Positions 11,602 to 22,900 of a DNA stretch of 64,000 bases are shown in pieces. The position numbers and the translations under genes were made by a program. Origin of the DNA: Tausonia pullulans (taxonomy: Eukaryota; Basidiomycota; Tremellomycetes; Cystofilobasidiales; Mrakiaceae); NCBI GenBank assembly GCA_951802195.1, contig OX637625.1:186001-250000 (forward strand), given 5' to 3'. Positions within the stretch are counted from its first letter, which is position 1, and every line of letters begins with the position of its first letter. The notes under the pieces are model-generated. The model saw only the letters and a list, made by a program, of their open reading frames with translations, searched no databases and was not told the DNA's origin.

Positions 11602-12123
11602 TTGCGTTTCCCCCGCAGGACCTCCATCCAAGCTGGCGACCGGACGAGGTGGAGGAGAGGACGCGTCGGGAGCGCGCGGCAACGGATGCCCCGTTTGTCT
11701 CTCTGCCTTCCCTTCCTCTCCTCCTTCTTTGGCCTGACAGTCCGCTCTTCTCTTCCCCTACATGAACAAGTCCAGGGGCAGATGAATAGTTGCCAGGACT
11801 AGCTAGAGCTGTACTTGTACTCACACCCTTTCCTTCACAAAAAGATGACTTTACGATGATCAGTTACCCTCGAGGAAGCATTCGCGCAAGCGGGATCGCT
11901 TGCCTTCTTGGTCAGAATTCAACTTAAATCACTTCCCCTCTGGCCGCTGAGACATCAAAGATGGACCTAGGACGCGACTATTTGCGGAATTATCTCTGTA
12001 TCTGCACTACAGGGCAGTCCGACACGATAACGTGGTGGCTTGCCTCCTCTCTCAATGCATCTGTACCCTCCGAATCAGACCATTTTTGTTCATTCATTAC
12101 TTTGTTCCCATCGTTGCTCTCCT
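11602..12123. other. Intergenic, convergent between RPB12 and the Zn cluster gene
   Basis: This holds the 3' ends of two converging genes. The first 200 nt are C/T-rich; the rest is less GC-rich. I see no conserved open frame and no RNA gene. Confidence 0.5.
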
Positions 12124-14181
12124 CTATTCAATCGTCCCTCGATCGCCAGGAAAATCCTGCGCCGACGATGAGTAGTGCCTCGGTGGATCCAACCCGCTCT
12201 CTCTCTCCCTCCCCGAAACAGGCTCAGGCGAGTCCACCGTCACCCTCCTCTCCATCTTGTCTCCGTCCCTGCCTCCATCGGTATCGCCATCCTCCTCCAT
12301 TCTGCCCCTCTTCTCCTGGCCCGAGCTGTCCTCATCACCTTCCTCGCCACCTCCAACTCCCATCCCCCTCCGCTTCACGCCCTTCCCCTTGCCCCTCCGC
12401 TTGATCTCCTGCACGTACATGCAATCGTGAGGGACCCCGCGCTTCGAGCAGTTGCTGCACAGCTGCGCGCCATCGCACTTGAGCTTGTGCGAGCGACATC
12501 GTTGGCATGCGATGGCTGTCCTCGGGGCCGGCGGCGGCTTGCGGAGATGCATCGGTGCCGGCTGCTGCTGCTGCTGCTGGTGCTGCCGATGAGACGAAGA
12601 CGAAGCGGGGGACGCCGCCTGAGGGAGGGGCGTCGACCGGTAAAGGTTGTTGCTGCCCCCACTGCTGCTGGAGCCGTGGCCGTGAAAGGACGACGTGGCG
12701 GATGCAGAAGAGAGCGTCCCTGGAAAGGCCGAGGGCGGGGGCGACCGCGAGAAGATATCGATGCGCGGGGTGGAGGAGTGGCTGCCCGAATGGGAATAAT
12801 GCGGGGTCTGCGAGAGCCGGGTCGAGTAAGAACGGGGTTGCGAGTATGGTGAATGGGAGGGAAGCTGGTGCGGGTGATGTGAGTGTTTGGAGCCGAAGGG
12901 CGGGAAGGGGGCTAGTGGGCCATTGAGCGGTGAGCGGAGTTTTGATGGCCCGGCAACAAGGCTCGGGAGGATAGACGAGGACGACTGGATCGAGGACGGA
13001 GCGGATGTCGAGGAAAGGGTCGCACTCGAGCCAGACGATCCATTGCCAATATAGATAGGCGGTGGTGCGTGAAGGTGGTTTGACGCGGAGCTGACAAGTC
13101 GATGCGGCTGCGTATGTTGCATACCAGGTGGTGGGGGAAGCGGAGGAAGATGCGGCAAGGAAAGCGAGAGAGCCCGTGGAGGCGGGAGCGTCGGAGGGGG
13201 GTGCGTCGGGAGCGCCGTAGCGCTCAAAGGCTGGCGAGATGGTGGATGCGTGTGGGTGTGTTTCGACGCCGATGACAGAGAGGGAAGCGTCGGGTACGGG
13301 GTGTGTGACGATAAAGCGCGAGGGGAAACCGCCAGACTGCCTGAAGCGGAGCTCGGGGCGGAGCGGAGGCTGTAGTAGCTGTCGTTGACGCGCGTGTGAT
13401 GTGGCAGGAGATGGTGATCTGAAGGGAATAGCAAAGACGGACTTGGCATATAGTATTCAGGGGGCACCGAGCTGGGAGAGCCTTCTGTTCGACCGCTGAC
13501 GGCGGGGAGCGCTGGTGGACCAGGAGGCAGTCGTAACGGAGGAAGGCGGAGGTGGTCGTGGAAAGAGCCCGACGCGGCCGCACCATGAGGCGAAGAGGAA
13601 GATGACGACGACAGCACAGACGACGACGCAAGATTTGACGAGGCGTTCATGAGGGGGAAATCCGGCGGGACGAGGTGTGGGGCGCTGGAGCACGAGCTGC
13701 CACCGGTCTCCGGGGGTCTTAAAGATGGCGGTGGTGTTACCGTTGACGGACCTGCGACCGTCGGGAAGAGCTGAGATGGCAGACCTGACTGGGACGGCGA
13801 TCGCTGAAATGGGAGGTGCTGATCCCCGTGCGAGTGGGGCTGATGGTGGTGATGATCCTGAAGAAGATGCGAATCGCCCAGGGCGGTTGCCACGCGTCGA
13901 TCATCGTCTATCCTGCCTCCTCGCACTACTTCCCCCACGGCCGCTACAGTTGCGGCGGAGGACGCGGATTCAACTGCTGGGGCCGTTGTAGTCGTTGATA
14001 ATAAGCCCGCTCGGCCCGCGTCGACGATGTATTCGTCATTTGCCCTTGATCTGGCCGGTCGGCGGGGGTACGAAAGCCCATCAAGCTCGCGCAATGAATG
14101 GCCGCCGGCACCTGCGCCGTCTAGAATGGGCGGCAATGTGTCTGTTCCTCCTGCCGGGACAGCCGTGGAAGATGAGGACAT
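12124..14181 (-). CDS. Zn(2)Cys(6) binuclear-cluster transcription factor, cluster near C-terminus
   Basis: A single open frame of about 685 codons encodes a probable nuclear DNA-binding regulator. The zinc cluster lies at about 12420-12510: C-x2-C-x6-C-x5-C-x2-C-x8-C, starting CQRCRSHKLKC. A basic stretch follows it (EIKRRGKGKGVKRRG). The region before the cluster is Ser/Pro/His-rich low complexity with no recognised domain. The cluster sits about 130 residues from the end, and no fungal-specific regulatory domain follows. That order recalls Ume6-type proteins rather than Gal4-type ones. I chose the ATG at 14181 (MSSSSTAVPAGG). An in-frame ATG at 14400 is also possible, and the frame stays open without an ATG up to 15387. 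The target genes cannot be told from the sequence. Confidence 0.75.
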   Translation of the reverse strand: MSSSSTAVPAGGTDTLPPILDGAGAGGHSLRELDGLSYPRRPARSRANDEYIVDAGRAGLLSTTTTAPAVESASSAATVAAVGEVVRGGRIDDDRRVATALGDSHLLQDHHHHQPHSHGDQHLPFQRSPSQSGLPSQLFPTVAGPSTVTPPPSLRPPETGGSSCSSAPHLVPPDFPLMNASSNLASSSVLSSSSSSSPHGAAASGSFHDHLRLPPLRLPPGPPALPAVSGRTEGSPSSVPPEYYMPSPSLLFPSDHHLLPHHTRVNDSYYSLRSAPSSASGSLAVSPRALSSHTPYPTLPSLSSASKHTHTHPPSRQPLSATALPTHPPPTLPPPRALSLSLPHLPPLPPPPGMQHTQPHRLVSSASNHLHAPPPIYIGNGSSGSSATLSSTSAPSSIQSSSSILPSLVAGPSKLRSPLNGPLAPFPPFGSKHSHHPHQLPSHSPYSQPRSYSTRLSQTPHYSHSGSHSSTPRIDIFSRSPPPSAFPGTLSSASATSSFHGHGSSSSGGSNNLYRSTPLPQAASPASSSSHRQHQQQQQQPAPMHLRKPPPAPRTAIACQRCRSHKLKCDGAQLCSNCSKRGVPHDCMYVQEIKRRGKGKGVKRRGMGVGGGEEGDEDSSGQEKRGRMEEDGDTDGGRDGDKMERRVTVDSPEPVSGRERESGLDPPRHYSSSAQDFPGDRGTIE

Positions 14182-17100
14182 AGGCGAGGAAGCGACACTT
14201 CCGCTTTGATCTTTGCTGCGTCTGGCGCCGCCGTTTGCCGTAGCTGATGTGTGGGATGCGCAGCAGAAGATTGTGTCAGATGAAGATCCCTCACTTCGGG
14301 CAGATGCGCAGGGTCGACATGCGGAGCGTGGCGGAAGGAACGCAGGAAGAAAGGGAGGGAAGGATGGAACGGGAACAAAGGGAGAGATGACAGGATCCAT
14401 CGAGCGGGTGAAGGGGGGAAGGGAGCTAGGTGGAAACAGTTCGGAGGGAGGTCGTCTTCTCCTGCTCGCTCGCTCCTCACTCGAGCGAAGGAAGGAGGTA
14501 GGAGCAACAAAGGGCCGCGCGAGGCGAGGCGAGGGCGAAGGTGCGCGTGAGGGAACCAGGCAAGGAAGAGAAGGGAAAGGCGAAGCGGAGCGGGCGGGGG
14601 GGGCGTACAGGCATCTGGGCGTCGGGTCTGCGGGTGCAGCTCCTTGGTCGCGTTGCTGGTCGGCTGGACATCTACTGCTGGGCGAAGCATCCGGTCGAGA
14701 CAGGCGGGAGCTGCCCGGTCGGGTGAAGCAAGACCGCCTGCGTTTGGAGGTTGGGAGGAGGACGACGTCGGTGACGATCCGAATTCCTGGAACGAGCGAG
14801 ACCGGGAAATCGAGTTCGCTGGCAGGCCTCTCGATAAACCTCTCACGTGGGAGGGGGTAACCGAGGGGAGAGTGTGAGAGCGCTGGATGCGCCGGAGGCG
14901 ACAGTCGCTGAAAGGAAAGGCGGGAGGAGGGGGGGGGGGAGGGGGGGAGGGGGCGACTGGAACTGGTCGTGCGGACGTCCGAGGCTGGATGCGGGAATGA
15001 CCGTCTTCGGTGTTCAGGGTGAACGAGCGAAGGTCGTCTCTGCCGGAGGGTTGGCTGGCGGGAGGGGCGGTAGGCACGGGCAAGCAAGCGAGGGGTGCAG
15101 GCAAGGGGGAAGAGGGAGAGGTGAAGACAACGGCCGAGGGAGCAATCGAGCGCGCGGTCGGATGGGCGGGTCTCGCCCTTTGAACTGACAGACCTGTCAG
15201 GGGCGAACGAAGCGAGCGCCGATGCCGCCGAACAAGGGCCAAAGAAAAGGGACAGAGGGAGAGAGGGAGAGAGAAGAGCTACTTGCCTGCCTCTTTCTTC
15301 ATCATCTTCCGCGCGCGTGCGTCTTTCGCTCCTCCTATACCTTTCACTCCCCCATCGTTGACCGGCTCGGCCGAGAAGCGGGAGCAAAAAAAAACCGCCT
15401 TTGCGTTGCGCTGCTGGGAAGGGATCAATCAGTCCCCCTGGAGGCGGATCCTCTTCTCCTGCTGCTAACTCACTCGGTCAAGGCAAAAGCAGTTCCCTTC
15501 CGTCCGATGGACATCCAGGCAAGAATTGGCATTGGAGCGCGAGGGATGGATGAGACCAGCGGCATAAGCAACCGCACAGACAACGTCAGCGAAGCGTCAT
15601 GTCGGCATACCCCTGATTATTGCTCGCATGGTCACACTCTTGGTCCCTCATCTTACATATCCGCTCCAGTCTGGATGTGAGAAGGTAAGGGCGAAGGAAT
15701 ACGGCATGGACCACGAGATGGGACTACTACCTCCGTCGAGGAAGAAGGAAGTCTAGCTAGCGGAAGCCCGACCCAGACCAGCGAGAGCGGACCTCGGAGG
15801 CTGTCTTCATCCTCCCCTGCCTCCTGATCTGGAGCCAAACAAGTCTCGCCTTGATCGTCCATCGGCTCAAGCCGAAGAGGAGGAGCCTACCAAGAGCGGC
15901 GGCGAGGGCAGCGGAAGAGCCCGCGGAGAAGAGTCGGACTTGCTTGCGTAAGTTTGAATGCAACGCAAGCACACGCGTGGGTGGGTGCATGCATGCATGG
16001 TCAGCTTCTTCATCGCCTCACCTTGCGATCAGATCATGAAATTGGGATCCTCCCTCTCCGCCAAGAGAGATAGAAAGGTGTTAACATGGCGAACCTTATA
16101 TTACCCACCTTTCGCTCTAAGGGACGAAATGTCGTTAAGTAGGAAAACAGGGTAGCAGCAGACAGACGCCCGCCGCCCGATCTCCACCTCGCGGGGCCCA
16201 TCCCGCATCCCTTCGCTTCACCCCTCTCCTTTCAAGTCTTTTAAGCTCGCCTATTCATCTTCTCCCGTCCACGATGCAGATCTATTGAAATAGGTGTCAT
16301 CGTAGTGATCGAGAGGTCAGCCACGTAGCCGAACCCTGAACAGAACAGACTTGCGTGTCAACGTCTGTCAGACAGATGGTGAAAAAGGATTATCCGGCAA
16401 TTTGTTTAAGAAAAACCCCCCAGTCGAAAGCACGCGAGAGCTCTCTCCCTCTCTCTCTGACTGACGCCTTCCTCACCCATCTTCCTTCCTAGCGTCCGGA
16501 GCTCCTGGCGGATCGGCAAGATTCGGAGAAGCCAAAGAGCGGATGCTACCGGGTGGAGGAGGCAGAGAACGAGCTGAAGGTGGAGGAGGTCGTGACAGTG
16601 CGCAAGAGAGAGAGAGGAAGAAAAGAAGAGACAGCTCTCGTTGAAAAAAAAGCGAGTTCAGAGAGGAATCAGAAGTATATAATTGATCAGGACTTGCGTT
16701 GGCGATGATGCTTCCAGGGTCGACCGCTGAAGCCGTTTTCCGTCGGAGTTCAGCTCTTGGGCTCCATCGATTGTCTGGCTTCCTGACCTCCTCAATCTCG
16801 ACTCTGAGCGTGCGAGTGAGCCTCAGGGGTCTCTTCCGGAACATTGCGTGTCGAGAATGGTAGGCGTTGGAAATCCACCGGACTGTTTTTGGTGTCCACT
16901 CGAGGATGTGCTCGTTCTCAGCAGAACACCTATCATTAAATAAGAATCACCGGAACACAGGCTATCACCACACCTCTAAGAACATTCTTTCATCCTCTCT
17001 CATCCTCTCCCATCCTGCTCGTCGCTCTTGCTCAACTCCCCCGCCGCGACTCTCGCCTCCTACTCGGTGGTCCAGCCGATAACATCCCAGTCTGCGAGGC

Positions 17101-19916
17101 CCCCACCTGTCCGTCGCTGTATCAATCTCCGTCTGGCCCCCAGTTGGCAGATTGGGTAGCAATCCACAGTGGTTTGAGCGAGAGGAAGGGTTAAGAAGGA
17201 ACCGCGACCCCGTCGTGGCTATGGATGCTGTCGAGACGATATCCGTTGCAGCCGGTGCGGCAGACGATTGTCGAGCTGCCGCGACGCTGCCGACGCTGCC
17301 TCCTCACCTGATGCCCTTCGCCTTGAATGCAATGCATTTCGAGCCTTTTGGTCTCCAACGGCAAGCTCGAAGTGTCCCACGCGTCTCGCAAGTGTGATGC
17401 GATTCTGTGCCTCCGTCCAAGTTAGCTTTGCGAGCGAACGGCACACAGCAATCAAGAAGACTCACCTTCCAGCTCTGGACTCCAGCCTTCGAATACGCGT
17501 TGCGATCGAAGTTAGCACCTCCGATGCGCTAGAGCCGCCTCGGGGCGGGATACTGCCGATGCTGTTCCTTGAGTGCGCAGATGAGTGGGCAAAGAACGAC
17601 GTCAACGGCGAGGCTGGCGAGGCTTCAAAGGGAAGTGGTGGATGCAGGAGCAGCCGATGGCGATGGCGGAGCAGAAGGGGGGTGGATGCTTGGATTGAGC
17701 AGGAAGAGAAAGATTACTGTACCTGTTTCTGCTGATGGTTTCTGCTGATGGTGAGGAGTAGGTTCAAGAGAGATACAGGTGTCCCCCTTGCAAGGCTGAG
17801 GCCAATGTTTACGATCCCTAGCACAATGGTCTTTGAAGGCATTCCGAGTCGCTAAAGATGTCCGTGACAGCAAACAATTTCTGTTGGCCGCTGGTTGAAA
17901 TAAGCGAGAGCTGGGAGCTCTGCATGCGCGGCAAAATTGGTTCTATGAAGAACGTCGAGATGAGACGAGCGAACGCTCGCTGAGGACTGTCGAGCGTCTC
18001 GGTTGCGCTAGGACAGAAGGTGCAATAGGATAAGGTGCAGCGAGCGTCTGCTCTGGCGTGACTCGAGCTGGATCCACACCTGACCAAAGATGTGACCAGA
18101 CCCCTTCTCGACAAACTGGAGACGGACGGCGAGCGCGAGAAAATCCTTCCAGACCGCCTATGGGCAAGTTGGTTGTCTGGGATGCTTGTGTTGAGCCTAC
18201 CCGGCAAATCTGGATTGCAAAAGCGGAGGTCAGAGAGGAGAGCGACGAATGGGTGAAGCTTCTTGGCACCTGGAAGCCTTTTACAAGGCTACATAGCGGA
18301 GGGAAATGGTGCAGCTGGAATGTGGCGGTGGGAGGACGGGGTTAAGGCAGCGAGAGCTACGAAGATGGAGGAGTGTTGTAGGGCGGTGGCAGATGCAGAC
18401 ACGGGAGTCGTGACTGCCGCGCGCATGGACGTCCTCGCCGATCCTAGAGGAAGTTAGGCAGGTTCCCTGAGATGACCTTGACCTGCTCGGACATTGTAGG
18501 ACTCTTCATTAAGGATAGGTCATGATGGATCTACCACACCATTTCGGAACCTCAGACTCTCAGCAGCATGCGGGCTTGTGGGCAATGTCCTGAAACGAGA
18601 CGGACAAAGCACTTGCCCGAAAAGTGCGTTAATAGGGTGGCACCTGTCTCATTGGCGAAGGCGGAGCTGAAACGCCTGTTTTGGAGCTGCCCAAGAAAGT
18701 TGCGGAAGCTCATGTAGGAAGACCCGGTGAGGAGGGACCACGTCAAATATTTCACAAAGCGGTGTTTTGGGGACTGACACGTTCACTATCAGGTAGGACC
18801 CTGGTCGTACGTCCACATCGCAAGGTCCGATAGAAAACGGCTGGGGAGTGCAAGCCAGGATCAGCTGCGATTGGGACGGGAGACGCTGGATCTTCTCACA
18901 TTCAGGAACAATGCAGAGGAGAAATTGATCAAAATCTCAGTGGTGGGAGGCAAACGCATCAGGACGACTAACTCAGCTCTTACTCGCCTTGCGTTCTGGC
19001 ATCTGCGACAGTCTGCGAGATCGACTGCACAGTTGGCCAGCCCGTCGAGCACGGCTTTCCCGCCCTCCGATATGTTTCCCGTCCATGCAATTGAACACGC
19101 CAGCCGACGACGATCCCAACCTGAAACGAACTGTGAACCAAAGCGCCAACCGCGATACATCAGATTCTGGAGATCGCCCCATAGAACAGTAAAAGCGAGC
19201 AGAGATGTGAGACAAGCAGGAAAGGATCCGCATTGAAGGATAAGCAAGGGCGCGGTGGCTTGACGAGGTTGGTCGATGGTCTGCCGGAATTTGCTCAATC
19301 GCCTTCAAGTCATGCTCAAGTGCGTGAGGCCGTTCTCTCGACTCCGAGTCCATATGAGATCGCATCCATCGAAGTCCCAGAGCTGGTCACAATGTCACCC
19401 GATGACGATAAACCTTCCTCGCCCCCCTCCCCCGGTGAGGTCGCGTCCGGCGTCTGTTGCTGGACGAGCCCTGACTCATTTTGTATTCCCGGGGGCGGGG
19501 CGATCCAACGGAGATAGAGGCGGGTGTGAATGTAGATGCAGTGGGATGTGTGGGCTCGACGGGACGTCGATATTGAGGATGATGATAGTCGGAAGCTTCC
19601 TCGGCCTGCCCAAAGGATGGCGACGGCCGTCGCCTCAAGACCGCAGTATTAAAGAGTGCATCGATCAAGCACATGCGCGCATCTCATCGTATCTCCCACT
19701 CTTGCTCCTCTTCTCCGGGTCTTGTTGGTAGACAGATACGACAGGAGATAATGCTGTATAACGCCCAGAACGGACAAGTAGACTTCAAGATTCAACCAGA
19801 CGACGGCGAGGGAGCAAATCACGTCCTCCGGAGTGCGTCGGCCGGTTCTACTCCCCCAATTGCTGCCTATTTCCTTGCTCTTCAACGACCATCGTCACCC
19901 GCCCCTCTCCTCGAGC
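14182..19916. other. Large region without a recognisable gene
   Basis: This 5.7 kb includes the upstream side of the Zn cluster gene and the promoter of VIP1. From 14.2 to 15.4 kb the DNA is GC-rich and purine/pyrimidine-biased, giving long but meaningless open frames. From 15.7 to 19.8 kb base composition is more even and the frames are short and scattered. On the minus strand at 17.2-18.3 kb and 18.86-19.3 kb there are fragments with fairly natural amino-acid composition, for instance FVEKGSGHIFGQVWIQLES near 18.1 kb. They shift frame and contain stops, and I could not join them by splice sites. It may hold a decayed gene, a non-coding transcript or only long regulatory DNA. Confidence 0.4.
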
Positions 19917-22900
19917 ATGTCGTCTCAAAATCCTACGCGCTCGAGCTCCGGTGATGAGCAGGTACCCTCGGCCGCCTCCTCCATTTCTTCCAGCTCAGCC
20001 TTCAGCCAGGCCACGACCCCGCCCTTCAACCGTCGTCTCACTAACTCTCCCGGGCCGATCTCGAAGGAGCCTCCCATCGTCCTCGGTATCTGCGCCCTCG
20101 ACATTAAGGCCCGGTCCAAGGCCATGCGCGAGATCCTCACCCGGATTGTCGAGATTGAGGGCTCCGGGATCGACATCAAGATCTTTGGCGACAAAGTCAT
20201 TCTCGACGAGGGTCAGTCGCGCGGTGTCATAAGACTCCCCTTTTCCCTACGCGACGCGTTTTCGCAGGCCATTCTGCATCATTCATGCGCTCCCCAATCG
20301 CTCGTGTAGAACTTTCCAGCATGTGTCGATCGGTGGGGATTGTTCTCAGCCCTAGGAGCTGCCACTGCTGCTGCTCCTGTTCTCTGCCCCGGCCTTCACG
20401 CGTCGCGCACGTTCTGGGCCCTTACTGACAGCATTCGCTCTCTCCTCTTCGCTCGCGACGACTCTAGAGATACAGCACTGGCCGCACTCGAACGTGCTGA
20501 TCTCCTTCTTCTCAACCGACTTCCCGCTCGATAAGGCCATCGCCTACACCCACCTCCCGACGCTCCAGCCGCCGCCCATTGTCATCAACGACCTCCCGCT
20601 CCAGTCCGTCCTCTGGGACCGCCGGCTTGTGCTCGCCATCCTCGACCATATCAATGTCCCCACGCCTCGCCGAGTCGAGGTCAGCCGCGATGACGGACCC
20701 TGGATTGGCCCTGAGGTTCGGGAGAAGATGCAGGGGCTCGGCCTTGATCTCGATTCGCTGGGCTGGAAGACGCCGTCGCAGAAGAAAGGAGGCGTCGTCC
20801 GCGGTCGAGACGTCAAGCTGCGAGAGGACGGAAACGCCATTATTGTCGATGGTGTCCTAATGGAGAAGCCCTTTGTCGAGAAGGTTCGTCGTCAGAGTCC
20901 TCACTTGGTGCTCTGAAGGCCAGGTGGGGTTTAGTTAGACACACGCGCACGTTCGTTCTGACAGCTCGTCCATCCCCGCTTGACGTAGCCCGTCAACGGC
21001 GAGGACCACAATGTCTACATTTACTACCGTGGAGGAGGAGGTCGCCGCCTATTCCGCAAGGTGCACTCTATCTTCTTGACTCGCAAAGCCAACAGTCGGA
21101 CAAGAGCTGATTGTCATGTGCGCATCCCTTCAGGTTGGCAATAAATCCTCGGAGCACGATCCAGATCTGCACGCGCCTCGGACTGAGGGCAGCTTCATCT
21201 ATGAGGAATTCATCAACGTCGAGAATGGTGAGAACACTGTCATTTGCCGTTTGATGGAGCTTGTTACGGGTTCTGATCGGCGCTCTGCTTGATTCGTCGC
21301 CAGCTGAGGATATTAAGATCTACACCGTTGGCCCGTCCTTCTCGCATGCCGAAACCCGCAAGTCGCCCGTCGTCGACGGCCTAGTCCGCCGCAACACGGA
21401 TGGCAAGGAGATCCGTTTCATTACTAAGCTCTCGGACGACGAGAAAAGTTATGCCCAGCGGATCTGCGAGGCCTTTGGCCAGATGGTTTGCGGCTTTGAC
21501 CTCCTTCGCTGCGAGGGAGGCGAGAGGAGTCTTGTCATTGACGTCAACGGATGGAGCTTCGTCAAGGGCAACCAGGTGAAGAAGAAGCTCCCCTTGAGGG
21601 ATGATAGAGGCACAGGCTGACAATAGCGACGATCCGCCAGGCTTACTACGGTTAGCTCACAGGACTAGATTGCCCTCGTTTGGCACTGACTGATAGTACT
21701 ATCCGCCTACAGACAAGGCCGCCGAGATCCTCGCAGGAGTCTGCGAGGGGGCCCGAATCCGTCGCAGGTCGCTCGAGACGGCTGCCGCCGCTTTGCCGGT
21801 CAACCCCAGGAGTGGAATCTCTGCCAAGACGCCCATCGAGTCTTCGCCATCTATGCCTACGGCGTCATCGACGCTCAAGGCTAGCGTCACAGTCTTTCGC
21901 CACTCTGACCGGTGAGTCGTTCCCTTCCTTGAATGTAACCAAGCCCTTTTGACTACTGCTGAGCCCGCTTTAGAACTCCAAAAATGAAAACTAAGTATGT
22001 GCTGAAGACCTTTGTTTCGAAGAGCTTATGTGCGTTTGTTAACCATATTGTTTTCAGGTTTACCTTTACCCAGGGCGAGCCTGTTGGTCTTCGTTTTCCC
22101 TTTGCTCCGCCAGCAGCAGCGGGTCCGTAATTAACTTTCCTGCCCGTTATCTCAGTGGGCCGCTCCCTTTGTCTCACTCCTCCGCGGTCACCGTGAAGAG
22201 ATTGTTCTGCGAGAATCGAAGCAGCTCGATCTCATCCTCGAGGCCGCTGGTATGGCCATCGATATTGGCTGCCCCGAAGACTTCATGGAGAAGCTTCGCC
22301 GTCTGCAGGATGTCCTCCAGCGCAAGAAGGACCTTCCCGGCACCAAGGCCCAGCTCAAGCCGACATTCCCTAAGGACAAGTCGAGCAAGAAAGAGAAGAA
22401 GAGGGAGGACCCGATGGACGACGATGATGGTACCACGACCGAGACAGACGACCGCATTCGCAAGTGGATGGCCCTCGGCGAGGCTTCAAGTCCAATGGAC
22501 GCCGTCAAGGAGGAGGGCGCCGCTACCGCTGGGATCGACACTTTGAGTCGGCCCAAGTCCACCGAGGACTCAGCTCGGACCAAGTCGGCCAAGATTTTCC
22601 CTGCTCCCGAGGGGCTTGAGAAGGTTCAACTGGGTGAGGTCCGCTCCGGCCTTAGTTTTTTTTTGTTCCAGTTTTGACCCTTCTACCACCCAACCTCTCG
22701 CTCTAGTCGTCAAATGGGGAGGCGAGGTCTGTCTGCCTCTTTGTATACTAAAGGTCGAGGTCGAGATCGCTTATCTGCTCGTATGCCTTCCTCTTCTCAG
22801 TCGACCCATGCTTCGCGGTACCAGTCGAAGGATCTTGGAGAGAATATGAAAAAAGACATCACCATCATGAACTCGTCCATTCTCAAGAATGTCAAGGTTT

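Noticed and set aside
14213-15242. Several long overlapping frames on both strands
   Set aside because: The DNA is GC-rich and strand-biased, so stops are rare; all frames give low-complexity R/G/P/S sequence with no family mark.
16473-16844. Minus-strand frame MFRKRPLRLTRTLRVEIEE
   Set aside because: The first 50 residues look natural, but there is no known motif, and the rest is low complexity; no splice partner was found.
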